Assembly (NCBI GenBank): GCA_020217165.1
Contig: JAIWOE010000223.1
Span: forward strand, 1-5,737
Direction: 5' to 3'
From: Desulfovibrio sp.
GTDB taxonomy: Bacteria; Desulfobacterota; Desulfovibrionia; Desulfovibrionales; Desulfovibrionaceae
DNA: 5,737 nucleotides
Shown here piece after piece: positions 1 through 5,271 of this stretch. The notes beneath the pieces are model-generated. The model was not told the DNA's origin. It saw only the letters and a list, made by a program, of their open reading frames with translations, and did no database searches. The first letter of the stretch is position 1. Each line of letters starts with the position of its first letter. The translations under genes and the position numbers were made by a program.

Positions 1-997
1 GGTGGAGGTGGGGGGCGTCACCGTGAGCCGCGCCACCCTGCACAATGAGGAAATGATTCGGGAAAAGGATGTTCGCGTGGGGGATGTGGTCCGCGTGCAG
101 CGCGCCGGGGATGTGATTCCCGAAGTGCTGGGGCCGGTGCTGGAATCCCGTCCGGCCACAGCGGTGCCGTTCCAGTTTCCGGCCGTGTGCCCGGCCTGCG
201 GCAGCGAGACCTCCCGTCTGCCCGGGGAAGCCGCCTGGCGTTGTCTGAATCTGTCCTGCCCGGCGGTGCGGGTCAAGTCCCTGGTGCACTTCGTATCCAA
301 GGCAGGGCTGGACCTGGAAGGCGTGGGCCGCAAGTGGGTGGAAGTATTTGTGGAAAAAGGCCTTGTGCAGACCCCGGCAGATCTCTTTACCCTCACGCCG
401 GAAAAGCTCCTGCCCCTGGAGCGCATGGGGGAGAAGCTGGCCGAGAACATGCTGGCCGCCATGGAGCAGGGCCGCCGGCCTCCCCTGCGCCGTGCCATCA
501 GCGCCCTGGGCATTCGCCTGGTGGGGGAACAGACGGCCAAGGCCCTGGCGCGGCGGTACGGGTCCTTGGAGGCCCTGGCCGCAGCCTCGGCCGAAGACCT
601 GCAGACCATCGACGACATCGGCCCCGAAGTGGCGGCCTCCATCCGGGCATTCTTCCACAATCCTGCCAACCAAACCCTCCTGGAGCAGCTCCGGGCCGCG
701 GGCTTTGCGCCCCAACCCCAGCAGCATGAGGAAGTGCTTTCCGATGGGTTGACGCTGCAGGACGCCCCCCTGGCCGGGAAAAAAGTCCTTGTGACCGGTA
801 CCCTGCCCGGACTTTCGCGGGAGGAGGCCAAGGCCCTGGTGGAGGGACTGGGCGGGCAGCCGGTGGCGTCGGTCTCCAAAAAAACCGATCTGCTGTTGGT
901 GGGCGAGGCCCCGGGCGAGAGCAAGCTTGCCAAGGCCCGGGAGTTGGGCATAGAGATGGTGGATTATGCGGAATTCACCCGCCGTTACGCCCGGTGA
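1..997 (+). CDS. ligA: NAD-dependent DNA ligase LigA, C-terminal half (partial at left edge)
   Basis: LigA seals nicks in duplex DNA using NAD+ during replication and repair. The window holds 331 codons, about half of the usual 670 residues; the adenylation domain with the catalytic lysine lies beyond the left edge. Reading starts inside the OB fold: GVTVSRATLHN (fragment residues 5-15) and RAGDVIPEV (34-42) are strongly conserved LigA motifs. A four-cysteine zinc finger follows (C63, C66, C81, C86), then the helix-hairpin-helix region (about 97-220, including ALGIRLVGEQTAKAL and IDDIGPEVA), and a C-terminal BRCT domain (about 256-331, with GKKVLVTGTL and KTDLLLVGEAPG). The GTG at position 2 is an internal valine, not a start. 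The stop is TGA at 995-997. The dapB gene follows after 47 bases on the same strand with no hairpin between, so the two are probably co-transcribed. The family call is secure. Confidence 0.97.
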   Translation, partial: VEVGGVTVSRATLHNEEMIREKDVRVGDVVRVQRAGDVIPEVLGPVLESRPATAVPFQFPAVCPACGSETSRLPGEAAWRCLNLSCPAVRVKSLVHFVSKAGLDLEGVGRKWVEVFVEKGLVQTPADLFTLTPEKLLPLERMGEKLAENMLAAMEQGRRPPLRRAISALGIRLVGEQTAKALARRYGSLEALAAASAEDLQTIDDIGPEVAASIRAFFHNPANQTLLEQLRAAGFAPQPQQHEEVLSDGLTLQDAPLAGKKVLVTGTLPGLSREEAKALVEGLGGQPVASVSKKTDLLLVGEAPGESKLAKARELGIEMVDYAEFTRRYAR

Positions 998-1031
998 CAG
1001 CACCCTGACCAGGCCGGCGGGGCAAGACCCT

Positions 1032-1038
1032 GGAGGAG
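1032..1038 (+). promoter_or_regulatory. Ribosome binding site of dapB
   Basis: GGAGGAG lies 6 bases before the ATG at 1045. A second in-frame ATG at 1051 would sit 12 bases away, so the spacing favours the first ATG as the start. Confidence 0.75.
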
Positions 1039-1044
1039 TGGAAG

Positions 1045-1833
1045 ATGAGCATGGGCACGGTCAAGATTGTCGTCATGGGGGCCAAGGGCCGCATGGGGCA
1101 GACCATTGCGCAGCTGGTGCAGACGGATCCGGCCCTGGAGTTGGTGGGCGTAATGGAACGCGGCGGCGGCACGGCCGGCCTGGAATGCTACAACTGCGTG
1201 TTCGGGGCGGATCTGGATGTGGTGCTGCCCCAGGTGCCCGGGGCAGTGGTGGTGGACTTCACCTCCCCGGAATCCAGCGTGCGTACGGCCCAGGGCTGCG
1301 CCATGCATGGCAATCCCATGGTCTGCGGCACCACGGGCCTGACGGCGGACCAGCAGGCAAAAATGGCCGAAGCCGCCACCAGCACCCCCGTGCTCTGGGC
1401 CCCGAACATGAGCGTGGGGGTGAATACCCTGCTCAAGGTGCTGCCGCAGCTCACCCGGATGCTGGGGGAGGCCTATGACATCGAAGTGATGGAAATCCAT
1501 CATAATCAAAAGAAGGACGCCCCCTCAGGCACGGCCCTGAAGCTGGCGGAGTGCCTGGCCCGGGCCCGGGATTGGGACCTGCAGGAAGCAGGCGCCTACT
1601 GCCGCGAAGGCATCATCGGCGCGCGCCCGCACAAGGAAATTGGCGTGCAGACCCTGCGCGGCGGGGACGTGGTGGGCGTGCACACCGTGTACTTCCTGGG
1701 GCCCGGGGAGCGCATCGAGATTACGCACCAGGCGCATTCCCGCACCACCTTCGCCCAGGGCGCCCTGCGCGCCGCCAAGTGGCTGGCCGGCCAGAAGCCA
1801 GGCAAGCTGTACGGGATTGGGGATATTCTGTAG
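1045..1833 (+). CDS. dapB: 4-hydroxy-tetrahydrodipicolinate reductase DapB
   Basis: DapB is a cytoplasmic NAD(P)H-dependent reductase that converts hydroxy-tetrahydrodipicolinate to tetrahydrodipicolinate on the route to diaminopimelate and lysine. The protein has 262 residues, near the normal family length of about 270. The Rossmann nucleotide-binding loop is seen as MGAKGRMGQ (residues 11-19), followed by the conserved CGTTGLT (94-100) and APNMSVGVN (119-127). The substrate-binding and catalytic signature [15 protein letters not shown] spans 150-164; by comparison with E. coli DapB, H152 is the catalytic histidine and K156 the proton-donor lysine. The C-terminal [15 protein letters not shown] (223-237) and LYGIGDIL (255-262) are also typical. 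It follows ligA by 47 bases, probably in one transcript, although the two pathways are unrelated. A GC-rich hairpin lies just downstream. No truncation or frameshift is visible. Confidence 0.97.
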   Translation: MSMGTVKIVVMGAKGRMGQTIAQLVQTDPALELVGVMERGGGTAGLECYNCVFGADLDVVLPQVPGAVVVDFTSPESSVRTAQGCAMHGNPMVCGTTGLTADQQAKMAEAATSTPVLWAPNMSVGVNTLLKVLPQLTRMLGEAYDIEVMEIHHNQKKDAPSGTALKLAECLARARDWDLQEAGAYCREGIIGARPHKEIGVQTLRGGDVVGVHTVYFLGPGERIEITHQAHSRTTFAQGALRAAKWLAGQKPGKLYGIGDIL

Positions 1834-1864
1834 CCGTCAGTAATCCTTCACCCCGGCAACATGC

Positions 1865-1904
1865 CAACGCCGCCTGCCCGGAATCCTGCGGACAGGCGGC
1901 GTTG
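1865..1904. terminator. Probable bidirectional terminator hairpin between convergent genes
   Basis: Arms 1865-1876 and 1893-1904 are perfectly complementary over 12 bp, and three more pairs (1878-1880 with 1889-1891) extend the stem inward after one mismatch, leaving an 8-base loop. It lies 31 bases after the dapB stop and 23 bases beyond the stop of the convergent ACT-domain gene, as expected for a shared terminator. Neither flank has a real T-run (plus side reads TTGCCAGA), so it is not a classical intrinsic terminator. It could instead protect 3' ends or act with Rho. Confidence 0.6.
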
Positions 1905-1927
1905 TTGCCAGATGAAGTTGCAACGCC

Positions 1928-2359
1928 TCAGATATTGTAGATCTTCTCCCCCGGCACGATGGGGATGCCATGCTTCTGTAGGGCTTCGATGGCCTGGTCC
2001 GTGCGGTCGAAGCGGAAGATGAGAATGGCATTCTTGCCGCTCTGCTGCACAAAGGCGTACATGTATTCCACATTCACGCCCTCCTTGGAAAGCAGGTCCA
2101 GAATGTGGTTCAGGCCGCCGGGATTGTCCGCCACTTCCACGGCCACCACGGTGGTGCGGCCCACGGTGAAGCCCTTGTCCTTGAGGGCGGTTTTGGCTTT
2201 TTCGATGTCCGTGACGATAAGCCGCAGGATGCCAAAATCGGAGGTATCGGCCAGGGAAAGGGCGCGGATGTTGATGCCCGCCTCGGCCAGGGTGCGGGTG
2301 ACCTCTGCCAGCCGGCCGGCCTTGTTCTCCAAAAAGATGGAAATCTGCTCCACTTTCAT
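1928..2359 (-). CDS. Stand-alone tandem ACT-domain protein (probable amino-acid sensor)
   Basis: This is a 143-residue soluble protein made of two ACT domains and nothing else. ACT1 covers about residues 3-70 ([15 protein letters not shown], then [11 protein letters not shown] and FGILRLIV). ACT2 covers about 71-139 ([17 protein letters not shown], then [11 protein letters not shown] and AILIFRF). The pattern of a Gly-Arg/Gly-Gly turn before the first helix followed by a GVN or GIN motif is typical of ACT modules, which bind amino acids at domain interfaces; no catalytic domain is present, so a regulatory or sensor role is inferred. It resembles the COG4747 type common in sulfate reducers and other anaerobes. 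The start is M at 2359, preceded by GAGGAGG at the right distance; the reading frame stays open for 25 codons upstream, but that stretch is Pro/His-rich and starts without a good binding site. It is last in the minus-strand gene row. The ligand is unknown. Confidence 0.9.
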   Translation of the reverse strand: MKVEQISIFLENKAGRLAEVTRTLAEAGINIRALSLADTSDFGILRLIVTDIEKAKTALKDKGFTVGRTTVVAVEVADNPGGLNHILDLLSKEGVNVEYMYAFVQQSGKNAILIFRFDRTDQAIEALQKHGIPIVPGEKIYNI

Positions 2360-2367
2360 GAACGCGT

Positions 2368-2374
2368 CCTCCTC
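2368..2374 (-). promoter_or_regulatory. Ribosome binding site of the ACT-domain gene
   Basis: On the minus strand GAGGAGG lies 8 bases before the ATG at 2359-2357. This decides the start in favour of a 143-residue protein over a 168-residue reading that begins at 2434. Confidence 0.8.
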
Positions 2375-2446
2375 AGGGGCTACGGGGGAAGGGTGGGGGC
2401 TATGGTGCGGCGGATGCGGCGGGCTGCAAACCAACCGGGCGGGCCG

Positions 2447-2659
2447 CTACATCCTGTCGCAGTATACGTTTTCCAGAAATTCTTCCAGGGCTTCATCCAT
2501 GCGTTGCGAATATTTGAGCAAGGGGAAGCTGGCCTTGCAGCCCTCGCAGTGCAGCGTCACCTGCTGGCAGCCGCGCCGGGCCATCAGGGGCTGCTGGCAC
2601 CGTTCGCAAGGCATGGTGGTCTGGACGGACCGAGGACTGCGCTGGAAGTACCCGTACAT
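2447..2659 (-). CDS. Small dual-CXXC motif protein (probable metal-binding or redox protein)
   Basis: This is a 70-residue protein with two CXXC pairs, CERC (C18, C21) and CEGC (C38, C41), plus single cysteines C31 and C67. The first 15 residues are basic and aromatic (MYGYFQRSPR), and the C-terminal third is acidic and probably helical (RMDEALEEFLENVY). The paired CXXC knuckles 16 residues apart suggest a zinc ribbon, though a redox function is possible. It resembles a small dual-CXXC family that I recall from Desulfovibrionaceae, some members of which carry selenocysteine; here all four motif positions are cysteine codons. The start at 2659 is supported by a purine-rich site upstream; the alternative M16 has none. 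It sits 42 bases after ispDF and 87 bases before the ACT gene on the same strand, with no visible terminator between, so it is likely co-transcribed. Its function is not known to me. Confidence 0.82.
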   Translation of the reverse strand: MYGYFQRSPRSVQTTMPCERCQQPLMARRGCQQVTLHCEGCKASFPLLKYSQRMDEALEEFLENVYCDRM

Positions 2660-2662
2660 GTT

Positions 2663-2668
2663 CCCTCC
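2663..2668 (-). promoter_or_regulatory. Ribosome binding site of the dual-CXXC gene
   Basis: On the minus strand GGAGGG ends 3 bases before the ATG at 2659-2657. The spacing is rather tight, but no comparable site precedes the internal ATG at 2614, so the upstream start is preferred. Confidence 0.6.
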
Positions 2669-2701
2669 ATACCTTAAGTGACTCCGGGCAGTGTTGTTGG
2701 G

Positions 2702-3958
2702 TTACTCCAAGCCGGGGCAGGGCGCAAGCCCCGGGGCGGGAGGAGTTGCCGGCCGCAGGGCACTCACCAGGGCCACGGCCTTGATGCCTTTCTTTTCTCC
2801 GGTGAAGCCCAGGCCTTCTTCCGTGGTGGCCTTGACGTTCACCTGCCCGGGTTCCATTTTAAGCAGTTGGGCCACATGCTTGCAGATGGCCTCCCGGTAC
2901 GGCCCCACCCGGGGGACCTGGGCAATGATGGTCAGATCCACATGGGTGAGGATGACCCCCGCACCCCAGACGTCCTGGAGCAGTTCATGAACGAAGATGG
3001 CCGAGGGCATGTTCTCGAAAGCCGGGTCCGAATCCGGAAACCGCGTGCCGATGTCCCCGGCGCAGAGCAGTGCCGCCAGGGCGTCCACCAGGGCATGCAG
3101 GAGCACGTCGCCATCGGAATGGGCCTGGACGAGGGGGGCCTTGGGAATGGGCACCCCACCCAGCTTCATGGGCCGGGCCTTGGGTTCGTGGGGGGCGGCA
3201 TAGCGGTGCACGTCGTAGCCCCAGCCGGCCACGGGAAGCAGGTGCAGCAGGGATGCTCCCCGGGGCGCCAGCAGCTCCAGGTCGCGCGGGGTGGTGATTT
3301 TCACGTTGCGTTCCTCGCCGGGCACCAGGGCCACGGCCTCGCCCAGCCGTTCCATGAGGGAGGCATCGTCCGTGGCCTCCCAGCCTTCTGCCTGGGCCCG
3401 GGCATGCGCCGACCGGAGCAGGGGCAGGGCAAAGGCCTGGGGGGTCTGCACGGCGCGAAGGCGGGTGCGATCCAGGGTTTGCAGGACCACATCCTGCGCG
3501 TCCGGCCGCGTTTCCTTGATGGTGTCCGTGACGGCGATGGCCGGGATCACGGCGGCGGCGCCATGATCCATGCCCTCCAGGAGTCGGCGGATCAGGGTGG
3601 CCGAGGCGAAGGGGCGGGCGCTGTCATGCACCAGAACGCGGGTGCAGTCATCGGGCAGCGCGACCAGGCCATGGCGGACGCTGTCCTGTCGTCGCGCCCC
3701 GCCGGGAACAATGTGCCAGGGCAGGTTCAGGGCGTCCTGGACCCACAGGCGGCGGATTTCCTCCTCCATGGCTGGCAGATGTTCGGGCGGAGCCACGAAC
3801 ACCAGGCCGGCCACCTCGGGCAGGCCGCGCATGGTCAGGGCCGAATGCCAGTACAGGGGGCGGCCGTCCAGCTCCAGAAACTGCTTGGGTCGGCCGGCCG
3901 TGGCCGCCTGCAGCCGCGTGCCACTGCCGGCGGCAAGGAGGATGCACCAGATGGACAT
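2702..3958 (-). CDS. ispDF: Bifunctional IspD-IspF enzyme of the MEP isoprenoid pathway
   Basis: This is one 418-residue fusion of two MEP-pathway enzymes. The N-terminal IspD domain (about 1-232) transfers CMP from CTP to 2-C-methyl-D-erythritol 4-phosphate; it shows the nucleotide-binding LLAAGSGTRL (7-16) with K25, the RRQDSVRHGL stretch (89-98), VHDSARPF (110-117), DRTRLRAVQTPQAF (163-176) and TDDASLMERLG (196-206). The C-terminal IspF domain (about 245-400) forms 2-C-methyl-D-erythritol 2,4-cyclodiphosphate; GYDVHRY (247-253) and HSDGDVLLHALVDA (280-293) supply the metal ligands D249, H251 and H288, followed by GDIGTRFPDSDPAF (301-314) and NVKATTEEGLGFTG (374-387). The final 18 residues are a Pro-rich tail outside the fold. 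The step between the two, IspE, is not in this window. The start at 3958 has a modest AAGGG site 6 bases upstream. The gene lies 69 bases downstream of rnpB. Both domains appear intact. Confidence 0.97.
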   Translation of the reverse strand: MSIWCILLAAGSGTRLQAATAGRPKQFLELDGRPLYWHSALTMRGLPEVAGLVFVAPPEHLPAMEEEIRRLWVQDALNLPWHIVPGGARRQDSVRHGLVALPDDCTRVLVHDSARPFASATLIRRLLEGMDHGAAAVIPAIAVTDTIKETRPDAQDVVLQTLDRTRLRAVQTPQAFALPLLRSAHARAQAEGWEATDDASLMERLGEAVALVPGEERNVKITTPRDLELLAPRGASLLHLLPVAGWGYDVHRYAAPHEPKARPMKLGGVPIPKAPLVQAHSDGDVLLHALVDALAALLCAGDIGTRFPDSDPAFENMPSAIFVHELLQDVWGAGVILTHVDLTIIAQVPRVGPYREAICKHVAQLLKMEPGQVNVKATTEEGLGFTGEKKGIKAVALVSALRPATPPAPGLAPCPGLE

Positions 3959-3964
3959 GCGGAG

Positions 3965-3969
3965 CCCTT
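3965..3969 (-). promoter_or_regulatory. Weak ribosome binding site of ispDF
   Basis: On the minus strand AAGGG lies 6 bases before the ispDF ATG at 3958-3956. It is weaker than the sites of the neighbouring genes. The stronger GGGAGGGG run further upstream is one arm of the palindrome at 3974-3991 and too far from the start. Confidence 0.5.
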
Positions 3970-3973
3970 GCAG

Positions 3974-3991
3974 GGGAGGGGTACCCCTCCC
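3974..3991. repeat. Perfect 18-bp palindrome in the ispDF leader
   Basis: GGGAGGGGT is followed directly by its exact reverse complement ACCCCTCCC. In RNA this could fold as a 7-bp all-G/C stem closed by a GUAC loop. It lies 15 bases upstream of the ispDF start and about 37 bases downstream of the RNase P RNA 3' end. It has no T-run on either side, so a terminator role is not supported. It could be a protein-binding operator, an RNA stability element or chance. Confidence 0.6.
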
Positions 3992-4000
3992 GATGATGAT

Positions 4001-4014
4001 GGCGCCGGAGCGCC
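4001..4014 (-). repeat. Small hairpin with a UCCG tetraloop between rnpB and ispDF
   Basis: On the minus strand GGCGC and GCGCC flank UCCG, forming a 5-bp stem with a UNCG-class tetraloop closed by C-G, an unusually stable loop type. It is 14 bases after the end of the RNase P RNA and 9 bases before the 18-bp palindrome. It is short, so its significance is uncertain. Confidence 0.4.
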
Positions 4015-4027
4015 GTTGGCAACATAG

Positions 4028-4420
4028 AAAAGGGGAGCCGGCCTGTAAGCCGGGTTCTGTGCCCCCACGCTCCCCGGGGGGGAGGCGAGGGGGTGGTCGT
4101 CATTCCTCTAGGACGCGCCTTGCGACGCGCCTCAAGCAACCTACCCGGGGACTTCGGCCGGGCCAGCCTCAAACGTCCCCCTATTTGGTCTTGCTCCGAA
4201 CGGGGCTTGCCGAGCACGCCGCGTCGCCGCGACGTCTGGTGGGCTCTTACCCCACCGTTTCACCCTTACCCGCACGGGGCGGGCGGTTTGCTTTCTGTGG
4301 CGCTTTCCAGGGATCGCTCCCTCTGGGGGTTACCCAGCGTCCTGCCCTGCGGAGCCCGGACTTTCCTCCCCGGCACGGTCCCGAAGCACCGTGCCGCGGC
4401 GACGACCCGTCCGACTCCCC
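4028..4420 (-). ncRNA. rnpB: RNase P RNA, bacterial class A
   Basis: This is the catalytic RNA of RNase P, which removes 5' leaders from tRNA precursors; with about 390 nucleotides it is close to the E. coli length of 377. The ends are set by P1: GGGGAGUCGG (4420-4411) pairs over 10 bp, one of them G-U, with CCGGCUCCCC (4041-4032), followed by UUUU. P2 is a perfect 7-bp long-range pairing (4401-4407 with 4095-4101). P3 ends in a UUCG loop. The universally conserved core is clear: GAGGAAAGUCCGGGCUCC (4368-4351), GCAAGACCAAAUAGG (4194-4180), GGGUAGGUUGCUUGAG (4146-4131), AGAGGAAUGAC and ACAGAACCCGGCUUA (4060-4046). P9 (GCGA loop) and P18 (GCAA loop, 4120-4123) carry the GNRA loops expected of class A. 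An extra hairpin between P2 and P4 (4062-4093) matches the place of P19. Loop L15 reads GGC (4168-4166) where E. coli has GGU. Long open frames crossing it are coincidental. Confidence 0.97.
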
Positions 4421-4483
4421 AAATTTTATATCTAATCATTGTCACCCGCACACGCCAGGGGGGCAGGGACTGTTGGCGAACTG
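4421..4483 (-). promoter_or_regulatory. Candidate rnpB promoter region
   Basis: These 63 bases separate the zinc-ribbon gene from rnpB. The part next to rnpB is strikingly AT-rich in a GC-rich setting. On the minus strand TATAAA (4430-4425) resembles a sigma-70 -10 box and ends 4 bases before the expected RNA 5' end, slightly close. A GTGACA lies upstream but too near for a normal -35 spacing, and I find no good -35 at 16-18 bases. The -10 alone is suggestive. Confidence 0.4.
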
Positions 4484-5245
4484 CTACACGTCGCGGCCGG
4501 TGTCCTCGGCAGCGTCTTCCTCGGTCTGAAAATGCTCGCACCAGTAGATGAGACGCTGGCAGTTGGGGCAGGAGAGGATCTGCGTTCCCTTTTGCAATTC
4601 GATGAAGCTCTGGGGCGGGATGCTGATGTGGCAGCCGGAACAAATGCCGGCCGTGACCGGGACGATGACCGGAGCCGCCAGGCGGGAGCGGATGAATTCG
4701 TAGCGGGAGAGCACAGGCGGGGGCACGTTGCCGCCAGCGGCCCTGCGTTCATTGTCCAGCTGGCCAAGGCGGATCTGTGCGTCCTCGGTGCGGGCCTGCA
4801 GGCTGTCGGCTTTTTCCTTCAGCAGGGCTTCGAACTTTTGCAGTTCTTCGTTGATGGCCGCCTCAGCGGTGCGCTGGCGGGTGAGTTCTTCTTCCAGGGT
4901 GGCGCGCTCTTCCTCCCGCATGCGGTTGAGCTTTTCCATGTTGTCCATTTCGCGCATCATGGCGTGGTATTCCTTGGTGTTGGATGCCATCATGAGCTTG
5001 TTTTTGGACTTTTTGATTTTCAGGGAATCGTCGGTAATTTCCACGTCCACCCGCTTGGCTTGCTCCAGAAGGTACTGCATCTTCTCTTCAATTTGCGCCT
5101 TGGCGGCCTGGAGCTTGGCGAACTCTTCCCGCAGGGCGTCCACCTCTTTGGGGGCGGCTTCCATGCCTTTTTTGATGGCGATGATTTCGGAATCCACCCG
5201 CTGCAGGGCGACAAGTTGTTCAATCTGTTTGAGATACAGGCTCAT
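4484..5245 (-). CDS. Coiled-coil C4-type zinc-ribbon protein (CT398-like)
   Basis: This 253-residue protein has a long antiparallel coiled coil (about 1-170, rich in Glu, Lys, Leu and Ala) followed by a C-terminal zinc ribbon of the zf-RING_7 (Pfam PF02591) type. The conserved turn of the coiled coil is SNTKEYHAMMREMDNM (88-103). The zinc ribbon is formed by C202 and C205 (CSGCHISIPPQ) and C226 and C229 (CPNC). The Chlamydia relative CT398 has this architecture and has been reported to bind sigma-54 and type III secretion proteins; whether this protein does so is unknown. The last 12 residues form an acidic tail. The start at 5245 is preceded by AAGGAG 8 bases upstream. It begins 26 bases after the Nif3 gene, a pairing frequently seen in bacteria, and ends 63 bases before rnpB. 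The domain assignment is firm; the biological role is not. Confidence 0.92.
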   Translation of the reverse strand: MSLYLKQIEQLVALQRVDSEIIAIKKGMEAAPKEVDALREEFAKLQAAKAQIEEKMQYLLEQAKRVDVEITDDSLKIKKSKNKLMMASNTKEYHAMMREMDNMEKLNRMREEERATLEEELTRQRTAEAAINEELQKFEALLKEKADSLQARTEDAQIRLGQLDNERRAAGGNVPPPVLSRYEFIRSRLAAPVIVPVTAGICSGCHISIPPQSFIELQKGTQILSCPNCQRLIYWCEHFQTEEDAAEDTGRDV

Positions 5246-5253
5246 GGAGTGCT

Positions 5254-5259
5254 CTCCTT
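5254..5259 (-). promoter_or_regulatory. Ribosome binding site of the zinc-ribbon gene
   Basis: On the minus strand AAGGAG lies 8 bases before the ATG at 5245-5243, in the 26-base gap after the Nif3 stop codon. It supports translation from this start within a shared transcript. Confidence 0.75.
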
Positions 5260-5271
5260 AACGTGGCGCAT

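Noticed and set aside
985..1509. A His-rich 174-codon open frame on the minus strand opposite dapB
   Set aside because: It is a shadow of dapB, which has complete catalytic motifs; the His codons are complements of Val (GTG) codons.
2360..2434. A 25-codon N-terminal extension of the ACT-domain protein
   Set aside because: The stretch is Pro/His-rich, unlike ACT proteins, and the strong ribosome site lies after it, immediately before the ATG at 2359.
2678..4027. A 449-codon open frame on the plus strand, longer than ispDF itself
   Set aside because: It is antisense to ispDF, has a Gly/His/Gln-rich composition with no recognisable domain, and exists because GC-rich codons leave few stops on the opposite strand. 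The minus-strand frame contains complete IspD and IspF motifs.
3648..4529. Several open frames on both strands running through 4028-4420
   Set aside because: This region is RNase P RNA with long-range pairings and conserved core; the frames are Arg/Pro-rich products of GC bias.
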